Source: Lophius americanus (Eukaryota > Chordata > Actinopteri > Lophiiformes > Lophiidae). From it: a stretch of 64,000 bases of DNA. Position numbers and translations under genes: made by a program. The notes beneath the pieces are model-generated. The model saw nothing but the letters and a program-made list of their open reading frames with translations, made no database searches and had not been told where the DNA came from. Of the stretch, positions 44,491 through 56,165 are shown in pieces. The stretch spans positions 12,798,501 through 12,862,500 of the forward strand of contig JBBDHG010000009.1 in NCBI GenBank assembly GCA_037951165.1. Reading direction: 5' to 3'. Every line of letters begins with the position of its first letter. Positions within the stretch are counted from its first letter, which is position 1.

Positions 44491-47400
44491 GTAATGTTTG
44501 TTTTTTCTATCCAATACACTTTATTCAGTACCACTTTGCAATAAGACTGCTCTTATAAAGGGCTTATTAATGGTTTATAACTAGTTTATTAATTAAGGTT
44601 TGAACAATAAATCATTCATAAGCTGCTATTTATATATATTTTTTTAAATTTAAGTTGGTGGCGACTTGTTTCATGTAAAATAGTAAATCTGTCTCGATTA
44701 TTGAACCCTTAATGGCTCATAAGTTTATTTATTAATGATTTATAAGGAGCTTACAACCTAATTAATAACCTGATTATAAAGTAGTCATTTTGTAAACTGT
44801 TACCCTTTGCTGTTATTATTTTAAGGGGACATGAGTTTCATCTCTTTAATTTTTCTTTGAATCCTTAGTGCAATGAACCCAAACATCCCACTGTGGTGCC
44901 GGCTGTGGACTTCGAGCCTGACAGAGATGCCGCTAGAATAGAGACAGCCATCAAAACCAAAGGCAAGACACAGGAATGCTCAAAATACAAAACTGAGCTT
45001 GGTTCTGCAACCGCTGTCTGAAGATTAGTAGTTGGAATTTGTGAGTCAGCATCCTGGCTTAAAATGATTTGACCATTCTGGGAACACCTCCCAGTCTGTG
45101 CCACAGTGCTGCTAGCAGAGCTCCACACTGGCCACTGACTGAGAGCTTCTGGCACCATTCTGACTCCTCTGAGGTCCGGCCATTTTTTTCTAATGGCACA
45201 TATGTTCTGGGTGGAGTGATCTTTCTTTACTAATGTGGGGGGAAATGCCTCGTGACCATCATTTGTTAAATCTAGCCAAGGGCTGATGCCAGGTCCTCTC
45301 ACATTTTGAATACTCACTTTCAAATGAAACAGCTGGTGGAGTTTAACATATGTTGCGTCAAATATCACAAGACTGAAGAAAAACTTAACTCAAAGTTGAA
45401 TAAAGTTCAACTTCTTCCATGAATTTATAACTTTCCTTGGCACCAGAAGGTGAAGTCAGATTAATCACAGATAAATCAGTCAAACTGTTTGTCACAGATA
45501 AATATTAAAGTCCTTTTCAAAAAGGATTGTTGGTTTACATGTGATACATACAGCCGGAGTTCAAATTTGACCTCAGATTTACAGAAAACTTGAGGTAAAA
45601 TTTGAGGTTTTACCCCAACCTCTTACCCCTCTGTTTAAAAACTTTGTTGCGGTGGATAAACCACTCAGATCTTTAGTAAGTCTAAAAACAGAACATTATT
45701 GATTCACCTGTAAATATTTTGCTCCAACAGCATGTACCCCAAGGTGACAAGGGCCCTGAACGCATCATCAGCTAAGTTCATGTATTGAACTATTATAGAG
45801 CCAATAAAGCGTCTCTAAGCAACAGACAGCTATATTTTGTATCTCTTCTCAAGAATCTTATGCTGCTCCAGTTTGTTTGACAATAATAATGATCATAATT
45901 TATTTCTCAAGATTATTTTTGATATGTTCTTATCTATTTGTATCTGTATAAATGTGTTATTTATATATTGTTAACAAAACATTCAATCATGGTTTCATTT
46001 AAAGGGCAATAAATTCTTGAATTTGAAGATGTTCAATAGTATTAGCATCAAAATATAAAAGTGCCAAAAATAAAAGCTGTCTCTTTGTAGGACTGGCTCA
46101 ATCAGAATGTAAATATTTTATTTCGGGGTTATAGTTATGGGTTCAAGTATTTCTAACCATCAGTGAGGTTGCGGATTGTAAAGGTGGGGCTAATAATTCA
46201 TTAATGCGTAGTTTTTTCTAATTGGAATCTGAAAACACTATTAATCATAGCCGTCAAATGAATCTAGTAGAGGGGAAAAGAACAACTATTTCCCTCTGAA
46301 ATGTGGTGGAATAGAATAAAGAAGTCTGATATTGACATACTCAAATGTGCCTGTAGACTGAACAGCACAGGCGAACCTGCTCAGTTTACTCCTGTGTTAC
46401 AGTGCATCATTTTTGATTGATGATTTAGTTTTAAAATGTTTTGCATGTTCGTATTCCTCATTTTTACTTTAGACTCACCTGTGGTTGTTTAATGTGTTTT
46501 TTATGTTTGTTGATGAATTGTATCCATTGTGTCCCAAGTCAAGTGTGTAATGTTTTCTTTTTTGTTTGGTTTGTTTTTTCAAACATTAGGAGTGGATGAA
46601 CAGACCATCATTGATGTCCTCACGAAGCGGACATACTCACAAAGGAGAGAGATTGCTTTTGATTATGAAAGGAGGACAAAGAAGGTACTAAGGAACTTCA
46701 CAAAAACAATCCTACATACAGATCGTAGGATGACTCTTAAAGTGAGTTACACATTGGAAGTCTCATTTTGTATCTTGTAGGACATGATCACAGCCCTGAA
46801 GGGAGCGTTGTCTGGCTCTCTGGAGGCAGTGATCCTCGGGTTGATGAAGAGCACAGCCCAGTATGACGCAGCAGAGATCAAAGGATCTGTCAAGGTACAG
46901 GGTTGGGATTGGAGGAGCAGTGAATTTGAGTGAAAAGTTCTGCTGCCCTCTGCTGGTGAAATGACTTAACCTGCTTCCTGTAAGTGTTGTTTGTAAACTA
47001 AGATTCCTGTTTGTCTCAGGGTTTAGGAACAAATGAAGAAACGCTGATTGAGATGTTGTGCTCACGCAGCAGCGATGAGCTGGTGGAGATCAAGACGGTC
47101 TACAAGGAGCGTAAGTCCCAAAACATCCCATTCATTCACAAGGTCTCAAAGTACATTATGACATATAGTCTCCACTCGTCAGAAGCTTTAAATCTTCATG
47201 AACATCTACCTCTGCCATTTTACTGTGTTTATAGAAAAAGCTCAACATTTGATTTCCCACAGTGTTCAAAAAGGACATGGATAAAGACGTTGCAGACGAC
47301 ACTTCTGGGAACTTTGCTAAGCTGCTCTTGGCTCTGGTGCAGGTCTGACTCGTTAACACGTGCCTTGATGATTCACATGCCATATGATTATAACTCAGAC

Positions 47401-49506
47401 ATCACAGACTTGAGACATGTCTTATTTCTGTGCAGACCAAGAGAGCAGAGCCGTCATCAGTTGTAGACTATGAAAAGATTGATGAAGACGCCAGAGTAAG
47501 TCGTTTTCACTCGTCTCTACAATGTATAAGTCTTATATTAAATGTATTTATGAGCCGTTTAACAGTTAAATTGAGAACACTTAAATTGTTCCCTATCAAT
47601 AAAAGAATTATCATTTGCCTTTCTAATCCTCACATGATTTTTTTTTCTTTGAGATCACGCATATTATAGATTTTTGTTAGGAATTTTACAGAGAATATTG
47701 CTTAAATGTGAACAATTTGCTTCAAAAAGTCTACTTCTTTATTCATATCTTACTGCATACACATGAGGAATATACTGAATTCAAACGTAAGAGTCGTAGG
47801 TAACCCAAGAGAGCTTGTAACGAGCAAAAACAGCAAAACAACAATTAAACGGGAGATTAAAAAAGTTTTAGCAGATTTCCGTTTTGTCAGACGGGCTTGG
47901 TCAAATCAAATGAATTATTTCTGTCATATATTCTTATATGAACAGAAGTATTGTATATTGTATATGTATACATTTGTTTTTCTACCTACCTACCTAGTTG
48001 CATGATCTTGTTCACATTTATACAACTGTAGCGGCACCAAGTCACCAACAATGGAACAGAGCTGAGGATTGTTTAGAATATTTTAATTGAATCGTATATA
48101 TTATGCATGTATTGTATATATTTGTATAGCGGATCATTGTTCCACTGGTATCTGCTGTGTTGGATATGGAATGTCTGTTTTTGAATTTTATATTTGTAGG
48201 GTTTCTTTTTTCACAAATTCATTCCTAAAATAATTACCTTCATTATAGTTCTTTTTTTTTCTTGTTGTTGCCAGTGATATGCTTTATGATAGGACATGCA
48301 AATTTTGAGTTTTGTGTCATCATCAAATGACTAAATCACTTAAAACGTCTACTGAAGTATTAAAAGCTCCTTGAACTAATTGAGAAAATCTGCTTGATTA
48401 ATGAGGTTGTACAAAGTCTAACTTTTTTTAAACAGTTGTTGACAATCGTATGCAATTCTGGAGCTTTTATGTCAAACGGTGTCAGGTATTGATGTGATTA
48501 TAAATTCTTCTTTGGTTAAACTCAGGCCCTGTATGAGGCAGGAGTCAAAAAGTCAAAGGGAACAGATGTAATGACCTGGATCTCCATCATGTCTGAGAGA
48601 AGTGTACCCCACCTGCAGAAAGGTAAGTCAGACACATTGTTTTATTTTGCCATCATTATTACACAAGTTAAGATCTTTAGGTCCCTTTGGTTAAATGTAC
48701 ATTTCTTAACACATTGTTTCTCTCTGCTGGTGTTTGTAGTGTTTCAGAGGTACAAGAGTTACAGCCCCTTTGACATGCAGGAGAGCATTGTGAAGGAAGT
48801 GAAAGGAGATTTGCAGAGGTCGTTTCTTGTACTAGGTACAAATTATGTTCTTAGTTCATATAGTTATTTGTAGGTAGAAGATTATTTTGAATGATTAATT
48901 ACTCAAATATAAGATTTCTTATAGCTAAAGATAATAATTCTTCTCTCCCATTGTTCCAGTCCAGTGCTTTGAAAACAAACAGCTTTACTTTGCCAAAAGA
49001 CTGAACGAAGCCATGCAGGTAGTTACACTCCTGCTCTCCCTCCTTGTGTTGAAAATGGCTATTTTAAGGGCCTGACTGTAATTTATTTTGAAGAACTACA
49101 TCTGCTTATGAAGGTACAATTCTTGCTGGAGGGACACTGTGTGTTAAAGTTAGTTACAGCAGTGTTTCATCAGATGCTGATGTGAAGTTTAGCAGATGTA
49201 CAACTTAAGTGCTGACTTGTGCTTGTATGCTCAGAGTAAAGGAGCCAAAGAGAAGTTGGTGACCAGGATTATTGTGTCGCGCTGCGAAGTGGACCTGAAG
49301 AAGGTCTGCTCTGAATACAAGGCCAACTTTGGACAGTCTTTGCAGAAGACTATTTTGGTAATTAAGCCATACATTCAGTCTGCTGTTGATTTATAACGAG
49401 GTTTGTCGCTGCCAAGCAGAAGTTCTAACCTGCTTTCATTCTGCAGGAACACACCAAGGGAGACTACCAGAAGGTGCTGCTCAGTCTGTGTGGACCCGAG
49501 GTGTAA
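44443..49506 (+). CDS. anxa2: Annexin A2, 12 coding exons
   Basis: Calcium-dependent phospholipid-binding protein. In vertebrates it forms a heterotetramer with S100A10 at the plasma membrane and acts in membrane traffic, actin linkage and plasmin generation. Exons: 44443-44490, 44869-44962, 46590-46684, 46781-46894, 47020-47110, 47263-47342, 47436-47495, 48526-48622, 48740-48835, 48960-49018, 49235-49357, 49447-49506. The sum is 1017 nt, 338 aa (human 339), with most exon lengths as I recall them in human ANXA2. Four annexin repeats are present. Repeat 2 has the calcium loop GLGT (118-121) and repeat 3 has SKGTD. Repeat 1 (GVDEQT) lacks the GxGT loop, as in mammals, and repeat 4 reads SKGA instead of GKGT. 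The N-terminal helix MALVSQFLGQLSL keeps the hydrophobic S100A10-facing positions but has no Tyr. Paralog a or b is not assigned. Confidence 0.96.
44528..44810. mobile_element. MITE with CACTTTA-type inverted ends (copy 2)
   Basis: The left end (GTACCACTTTGCAATAAGAC) is roughly inverted at the right end (GTAGTCATTTTGTAAACTGT). The interior has repeated 'tttataa' and 'ttaattaa' words. It fills most of the intron between the first two coding exons of anxa2. Confidence 0.55.
44869..44962 (+). CDS. anxa2: anxa2 exon: N-terminal linker, GC donor
   Basis: 94 bp, residues 17-48, ending RIETAIKTK plus one base of Gly48. The donor reads AAAG|GCAAGA: no GT is available at the position required by phase and by the next exon (GVDEQTI), so this is a GC-AG intron. 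Confidence 0.9.
46590..46684 (+). CDS. anxa2: anxa2 exon: repeat 1, first half
   Basis: 95 bp, residues 48-79 (VDEQTIIDVLTKRTYSQRRE onward to RRTKK). Acceptor aacattag, donor gaag|gtacta. Confidence 0.95.
46781..46894 (+). CDS. anxa2: anxa2 exon: repeat 1, second half
   Basis: 114 bp, residues 80-117 (ALSGSLEAVILGLMKSTAQY core). Donor caag|gtacag. Confidence 0.95.
47020..47110 (+). CDS. anxa2: anxa2 exon: repeat 2, calcium loop
   Basis: 91 bp, residues 118-148 (GLGTNEETLIEMLCSRSSDE onward). Donor gagc|gtaagt. Confidence 0.96.
47263..47342 (+). CDS. anxa2: anxa2 exon: repeat 2, second part
   Basis: 80 bp, residues 148-174 (FKKDMDKDVADDTSGNFAKL onward). Donor gcag|gtctga. Confidence 0.95.
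47436..47495 (+). CDS. anxa2: anxa2 exon: repeat 2-3 linker
   Basis: 60 bp, residues 175-194 (TKRAEPSSVVDYEKIDEDAR). Donor caga|gtaagt. Confidence 0.95.
48526..48622 (+). CDS. anxa2: anxa2 exon: repeat 3, calcium loop
   Basis: 97 bp, residues 195-227 (AGVKKSKGTDVMTWISIMSE core). It is one codon longer than the human exon, the extra residue lying in the calcium-binding loop. Confidence 0.95.
48740..48835 (+). CDS. anxa2: anxa2 exon: repeat 3, second part
   Basis: 96 bp, residues 227-259 (RYKSYSPFDMQESIVKEVKG core). Donor ctag|gtacaa. Confidence 0.95.
48960..49018 (+). CDS. anxa2: anxa2 exon: repeat 3-4 helix
   Basis: 59 bp, residues 259-278 (QCFENKQLYFAKRLNEAMQ). Donor gcag|gtagtt. Confidence 0.94.
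49235..49357 (+). CDS. anxa2: anxa2 exon: repeat 4
   Basis: 123 bp, residues 279-319. The loop reads SKGAKEK where mammals have GKGTRDK; then IIVSRCEVDL is conserved. Donor tttg|gtaatt. Confidence 0.95.
49447..49506 (+). CDS. anxa2: anxa2 last coding exon
   Basis: Residues 320-338 (EHTKGDYQKVLLSLCGPEV) plus TAA. Mammals end CGGDD. Confidence 0.95.
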   Translation, partial: EHTKGDYQKVLLSLCGPEV

Positions 49507-49696
49507 AGTATCAGTATTAAAGAGCCCCATTCTCCTCCAACTGGAAACAGTGGGCTTTTGAAAATGGCACTTGGAACAAATTCTAGCAAAAGCCCACCCA
49601 CCTCTTTCTGCACAAACATTTGAGTAAAGCATTCCAAGTAATCTTTTTTATACATGACTCGTCTCTATTCAGCTTCATTTGTTAAACTGGAAAGAC

Positions 49697-49702
49697 AATA
49701 AA
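49697..49702 (+). terminator. anxa2: Poly(A) signal, anxa2
   Basis: AATAAA 190 bp after the stop, followed at once by TTGTTTTGTTTGAGTTTTGT, a strong GT-rich downstream element. Confidence 0.8.
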
Positions 49703-49709
49703 ATTGTTT

Positions 49710-49926
49710 TGTTTGAGTTTTGTTCCTCTCCTTGCGGTTACTTGCTATTTACTTAGGCAGCCATTAGAGGGCGCTACAGTAACATTAAACTGCAGCTTAC
49801 TTTTAATGTTGAAGAGTCTCTGGTTTCTCCTGCACAAAATCAACGTAGTATCTGATCAATGCCACAGCAACGCATAGATGTTCAATTTTAAGTACATAAT
49901 ATATCTATATTATTTATTTAAAATTG

Positions 49927-49961
<35 letters not shown>

Positions 49962-51350
49962 TAATATTATAGAAAAATACATTCATTCATTTTTTTCTTT
50001 TCCTTTTACTGATTAAGGGAATCAGTAAATAAAGTTAAAATGAATGAAAACAGACTGAGTGAAAACAGCTCTTCGGATGAAAAAATTTACTTTGGAGTTG
50101 TAAAATAGAGCTGTTGGGCAAAGTGAAAAAATAGCGTTACAAATTAGAGTTTTAGTTCAAAACTGCTTTTCCACCTCTAAGACTCTAGAAAAAACAGTAA
50201 TGTATGATTCAGAAAGATTTCACACGAAAAAATAATAATAAATTTCCTTATTTCCAACTATGAGGTTCCATCAAGATGATTTAATCATTAGTGTGTTTTT
50301 CCGTGTTTGTTTGGCGCTAATATTTTAATTAAAAATGTTAATTTTACCTCTGGCAAAGCTGATTTGCATACCACTAAACAAGCATCTATACAGTGTGTTT
50401 CTGCTGTTTAGTTTGTAGTCTCTCAGGATGAAATAACCACCACAGTGTTGTCAAGGCATTTCTACTGAAGTATAAGGAAAAAAATGGCCCCAAAAGGCAA
50501 AATCAGTACTGCTGAACAAAGCGATGAGGAAGAGGATATGAGAGAAAGTGTTGAGAATTAATAATCTAATGAAAACAAAGTGGCTCAGATATAAGAGAAA
50601 ATCTCCGGGTGCTGTGTGAGGGATCGCCTGATAAAATAATGCTTCTGTCTAATATTTTCACTGGTTGAGTAGCTGAGAAGAGTAATGGCTTCAAATTTTA
50701 ACAAGACGTTGGATTTATGATCGTTTTGTAATAATATTGATGACAACATTAGCCCTTTGTGATGGTTTATGTTTATAGGCCATAAAAAAAATAAAATATA
50801 GTGTAAAGTAAGGTAAAACAGTATTTTTCAAAGCCGGTAGTGAGATTTATGTAGGAATATGGTGACAGATTAATCTCTGCATCATAAAGAAGAAAGTACC
50901 ACCATATTTTTTCCTTTTTTTATATGGATGTACAACATGCTGTTCTGTTCAAGGCCAGCCCATAGGGACCTCCAGCAAACCCAAGGGGAACTCTCTTCTC
51001 AATTGAAACGATGCAATTTACTGTCCCAAACGCTGGCACTTCATCATTCAGAGGACTTTAACCCCATGAATGTCAAATACAGAGCATGCTGGGAAGGAGA
51101 TGGAATACCTCTCATTACCATAACAACTAGAGCCAAATGACAAACACTCTGAAGCCTAAAAGGTGAGGAATAACACCACATAATCACATAATAACATTTG
51201 AATTTGAGAAGAGATTGGTGATTATTTCATGTTGTACTCCGAGAAAGAGCTGGTGACCATATCCAGCTTTGTTGACCTTAAAGGTCAAACCTGTCCCCTC
51301 TTTTCTTTTCTTATCTTTTCTTATGATACTTGTCGAACATGTGGCTATCC
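49710..51350. other. Intergenic DNA 3' of anxa2
   Basis: A/T-rich, with a (TA)n tract at 49928-49957 and poly-A runs; no supported ORF. About 50950-51150 is non-repetitive and G/C-balanced and may be regulatory. Confidence 0.5.
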
Positions 51351-51839
51351 CCTCCTCTCTGTGTCAGAGATAACGCCCTGGCATCGCTGCCGGCATCCAG
51401 CAGCATTAAAGTTTCACTGTACAGCTGTGTTGGAGCTGCTGCCGCCCGCCAGACACGCCGACTGCACACTGGGAAGGTATTAGTTTGTGCCTTTTATTAA
51501 TTAATTGCCTTGAACAGAACTTCCAACTCAAGACAACCAACAGCTCCTTCTCGTGCCTTCCCTTCTTGACACATCTGAACCCGGCACGGAATGATGGTGC
51601 CGAGCACCAAAGGGTGTTTAATTATAGAGTAGTAGGCCGCCGAGGTCTGCTTTTAATTGTGCGCATCTGTGTGTTCGCCTGCAGCCCTGTAGGTCACAGG
51701 CACACTCTGAACCAGAACTCCTGCGGGCGGAGCTGGAGGACCCGCTCCCTCAACGCAGCAGCAGAGCCCAGAGTTCTAGAATTTGATGAATATTTTCTTA
51801 ATTATCATTATTTAATTCGGCGAAAATCCCAACCTCTGC

Positions 51840-52260
51840 GGTAAGAGTGCGGCCTTTGTCTGCGTCGATCTGAGGACATGTTGGCTCGTTAAGGCCGCAG
51901 AGAGATCCTGCGTCTGGATCTGGGAGCTCGTGTCTCCTGCTGCTGCCGCTGCTGCTGCTGCTGCTGCCGCCGCAGGGAGGGAGGAGAGACGGCTCCTCAC
52001 TGAAGGACATCTCCTTCTGAAGGATGACGCTCTGCTGATGTTTCTCTGCTCAGACCGCAGAGCCGGATCCTCCGCCTCTGGCCTCTGGCGGCGTCAGGCC
52101 CGCTTCCTTTCATGAGGCTCAAACTGAGAGGACGGCGCGGGCAGAGGAGCGCGCGCTCCCGTCACGCCATCAGGCGGCCTCCTTCCGACGGCAGACGGGT
52201 AATTGAAACAACATAAGAGAGCGGAGGGGAGGCCTGTCTCCTCTCGGGCTCGGGCTGCAG
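51840..52260. promoter_or_regulatory. GC-rich, CpG-containing island with (CTG)n
   Basis: A locally GC-rich block with many CpGs (GCGGACGG-type words, GGCGCGGGCAGAGGAGCGCG) in an A/T-rich neighbourhood, with an imperfect CTG/CCG repeat at 51937-51972. It could be an unrecognised promoter or an orphan CpG island. No gene model starts here that I can support; the open frames crossing it are artefacts of the repeat. Confidence 0.4.
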
Positions 52261-53029
52261 TCAGTCCATCTGCAGTCAAAAAGAAAAACTCTAGATGTTG
52301 AAAAGTTGATGAAAGAGCTTTGTGTACTCGCAACACAGTTTCTCTCTTTTGAAAAAGTTCAGCCCTGTCATCCCGAGGAGCCAAAAATGATTCACGCTGA
52401 GATGCTCGCCCTCGACCCCGTGCTTCAGTTCAGCCGGTTCTAGTCACATAAGGGGCAGCTGGCTTATTGGTCATAGATTGAATCAATCACGTCTGATACT
52501 TGTCACAACCCAGTTTGTTGGAGAACCTGCCTGGAGACACCAGAACTCCTTTTCTACGGTTTACCAGATCAGCAGTATTTGGTGCTCAGGGCTGGCCTGG
52601 ATGCTGACTTCTCTCTTTACTTGAAGCGTCCTCCTTATTGTCATGAGCTGAAAGAATGAGAATTCCCCTTTGCTGGAGAACCTACATGCTTTACATCAGT
52701 ATCTCAGCCCACAGAGACCGAACTCGTCCCCTGGGTCTGTTCCACCATTAGGTCTTCCAAAGAGGAGCAGGTTTTCATAGATTGTTGAGATCCACTCGCC
52801 TTTTCATCAGCTGTTTGTCAGAGATTATGGAAGCATGTGCTTGCTGTCATATCATCCCTGATGCATGTACGCAATCTGAGCATGTACAGTTTAATCTTTT
52901 GATGGCGTTGCGTGGCCCCCAGCCAGATGCACTAATGATAATTTTCTGTGAAGTGGTTGTAATGGTCTGGCCCCAGCATCTGTAGCTCCTCCGTTGTTTG
53001 CACATGCCATTGGATCGGTTTGGGGTGTG

Positions 53030-53220
53030 TATATTTTGCAGCGAAGGTGATAATACACCAAGAACTGCAAGGATGAGTAGAGTCTTTATCAGGATGGCAT
53101 ATTAATGTTTATTTACACCGTGGATAATAAGATGTGTGCTCTGCAGCAAGGTGAGACAGAATCATGGTGGGTAATTAAACTGCTTTGCTTTAGATTCATC
53201 CATTATCCATACTCAAGCCT
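53030..53220. promoter_or_regulatory. Candidate conserved non-coding element
   Basis: A non-repetitive stretch with CTTTATCAGGATGGCATATT, AATGTTTATTTACACCGTGG (forkhead-like TGTTTATTTAC) and GGGTAATTAAACTG. Conservation untested. Confidence 0.28.
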
Positions 53221-54099
53221 GCATACATAATGTAATAATGTAAAATAAGGCTTGTTGCAGGCGACGGATGAGGTGATGGAGTGCGGTGTAAATCAATATG
53301 GAGTGTCACTGCAGACAAATGTATAGAGATCCGTGTGATACATTTGGGAATTGTCAAAATATGTGTTCAGACACAGGAGAGATATGGTCCCTCTATGTCG
53401 TGCAGTTTTGCAAGAACACAAAGGTACTGTTTGGAATCATGTGTGTTTCCGGGAATCAACATCTAACCTGTTGGCGGTCCGGGGTTGCCCGAGTGGGTCT
53501 CTAATCCATATTGTGGTAAAACTTAAGCCCATCTTGTGAAGACAGGCCCTGTCACCATGTCCTTGTGAGACTGGCCAGTGGACCCCACTCACACACACTA
53601 CACGTGCACAAAGCCACACACACACAGCCTCACCTTCATGCAAGAGATTGAAATCAGCAAGGCAGACACTCAAGCATGAACCAAATGTCAACGACAAACC
53701 ACAGGGAGAGGAGAGGCGCCCGTGTTAATTATTACACAGACAAATTGTACTATTTCACCTGCGATACATGCCATCCAGGATATCTTTGGATCATGAAGTC
53801 AATTTATTTTCTTTCCCTCATGGGATAAACCAAGAGGAGACACAATTTCAATGAGAAGGTCTTTAAAAGCAGTGATTAACTTTGCGATGGAGGTGTTATT
53901 TTTTTATTTTTTTCCCTCGCCAGCATTTGCTTACCACTGCGGAACCGACTCGTGTGTGTGCTTCTCTAAAGTGACATTATTTAGGAAATGGAGTAAATCC
54001 ATCAAAAGTAGCCCCGAGTTTCTGTCGACCTGTTTTGTACTTTCAGAATGTCATGGAATTACTGTCAATTACTGACACTGTTTGAAGCCTGAGCGCGAA

Positions 54100-54330
54100 G
54101 CTTTTGCATCCTCTGACATGGGAAATGTTAGGTTTTGTAAAGGTGTCTCCGAATGTCTTCCTTCTGCAGCGTTACCCTCTCGTTTGATTTCAAATGCGCA
54201 GGAAATAAAAAACAGTCTTCTCCTCCTTCTGACAACACGTTTCCCATGCGAGACTTAACCTTTGGAGATTTCCCATTCTCTCTGATCGTTCAATGTTTGG
54301 TTCATGTTAATTAACCCCGGGGCCCAGCAG
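54100..54330. promoter_or_regulatory. Candidate conserved non-coding element
   Basis: Non-repetitive block with GTAAAGGTGTCTCC (T-box-like), CCTTTGGAGATTTCCC, and TTCATGTTAATTAACC near its end. It is followed by a purine (GAA)n tract. Conservation untested. Confidence 0.27.
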
Positions 54331-54345
54331 AGCGTTGCAGGCTTT

Positions 54346-54421
54346 GAAGCAGGAGAAGAAGAAAAAAAGAAGACGAAGAAGAAGAAGAAGGGGAAAAAAG
54401 CAAAAAGAAGAAATAAAAAGG
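54346..54421. repeat. Purine-rich (GAA)n-like tract
   Basis: About 75 bp almost free of pyrimidines on the + strand. It creates a false Lys-rich frame. Confidence 0.9.
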
Positions 54422-56091
54422 AACATTTTTGTTGCTATCTGTTTCTTTATGGCAATTCATTTCCCAATACACACGGGAGTCTCGGCGGTGCCAGGGAGGA
54501 GATTGAGTGGCGTGGGTGTTGGAAAGGATGATTTGTGTCCCTGTCACCATTTGTCCCTTCTCGCTGTGCGGAAGTTGGCCAGAGCAGTCCGACCTCCCTC
54601 AGGTGGCCATGGATATGTAAATCAGCTCAAAAATAGAACACAAGATGGGTTTCATAGCTTGTTGCTCCACTAATCAGGAAGAAGGATTTTTTGTCTATTT
54701 CTCTTCATTCGTTTTGGCTTCTGGCAGAAAATGGTCTTTTCTCTACTTTGCTGGAAATACACAAAGCACAGTTTCTTTGTGAGAAGTTCCACAAGCAGAG
54801 GGATATTGCTGAGCATGAAGAATGTGGTGTGCTGGTAGAATAATTTTGTTAACAATTTGACTGCTGTCGATGTGTCTCCTCTGGTAAGCGGAAATAGATT
54901 GATCTTAAGTGTGTCTACATGCACATAAATAAATAAATAAAATGCATATTTAAAAAAATTAATGCAAGTGGAAAAGCTCTGGTTTCTGGGAATTTTTTAA
55001 TAAATCTCTAAAGGAAAATAATTTTGCATTGGAAAAGTAGTCTCCATTTGAGAAAATATACCTAACTCTCTCTTTAAAGAACAAGAAGCTGTACTATCAG
55101 ACAAAATTATACAATAAGAACAACATGGCAAAATTTCTTCGCTGCATTTGGAGCAATGGGCAGACGTACGTGGATTCGGTATATTGCTCAAGGATACTTT
55201 TTCATGTAACCTGCAAGAACCTGGGATCGAACTACCAATCTTCCAATAAGTGTACGACTCCCCTGCAGTCACTTCTTTCCGAAGTGCCCGATGTCGGCCT
55301 TTAACTAGTTTTTGCATTTGCTTTTAAATATGTATTTAAGTCACAGGTAAAGAATGTAGTGTGTGCATATAGCTGGTCATAGGTAGTATTGCATAGCCAA
55401 AATCGATCTTTTCCTGCAAAATGTCTTTTTTTGACAACTTTTAGGGGCATTGGCTATCCAACTCTGTCAAATGGAGAATTTGATGCAGTAGTTATCAAAG
55501 AGTTTTCGAGTAAATTCACCGATTGTTTTTGTTTCATGGTTTTAATGTCATATGAGGATGTTATCTAAAAAAAAAGAAGTAATCAGGCGATAGAAGTATT
55601 GGCATTGATAGTGCTTAATCACACATTACTCACACATAGTACCAAGTACAATGTTAATGACACTGACAATACATTATTTTTAACCTGTCCATAAACTCCT
55701 AGGTCCTGCAAATATTCCTGATAGTTGTGGAGCGATACTTTAAGTGTATTTGGGGTGTGTAATTCAGGCACGACTTAACTTATAATAACCAATGAGGTTA
55801 ATACTGAGCTAGATTTAACAAACAAGGTTATTAGATAAAGGATTCTTAAAGTTAGCGCAGTCAAGCGACTAAAAGACTCATTTAAAGTTAGTCTAGCTTG
55901 GAATTCTCATAGCTTTTTTCTTCTTCTTCCTTTCTTAATACAAAGACATTTTGAACATATTGAAGAATTTTTAACTTCCTCTTAGTATGGTTGTTTTTGC
56001 GGCGTAACTTTCTGCCTTTCTTTCTCCTGCTAAAATAATACTATCCACCATAGTCAGGCGACAGCATCTTGAACTCCAAAAGGCTTCTTTT

Positions 56092-56093
<2 letters not shown>

Positions 56094-56163
<70 letters not shown>
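56094..56163. repeat. (TA)n microsatellite
   Basis: About 70 bp of uninterrupted AT dinucleotides. Confidence 0.97.

Positions 56164-56165
<2 letters not shown>

Noticed and set aside
44865..45368. 167-codon - strand frame over an anxa2 intron and exon
   Set aside because: Antisense to a confirmed exon and runs into intron; no recognisable protein.
51798..52010. Poly-Ser and poly-Ala frames over the (CTG)n repeat
   Set aside because: Repeat translations on both strands, with no start context or homology.
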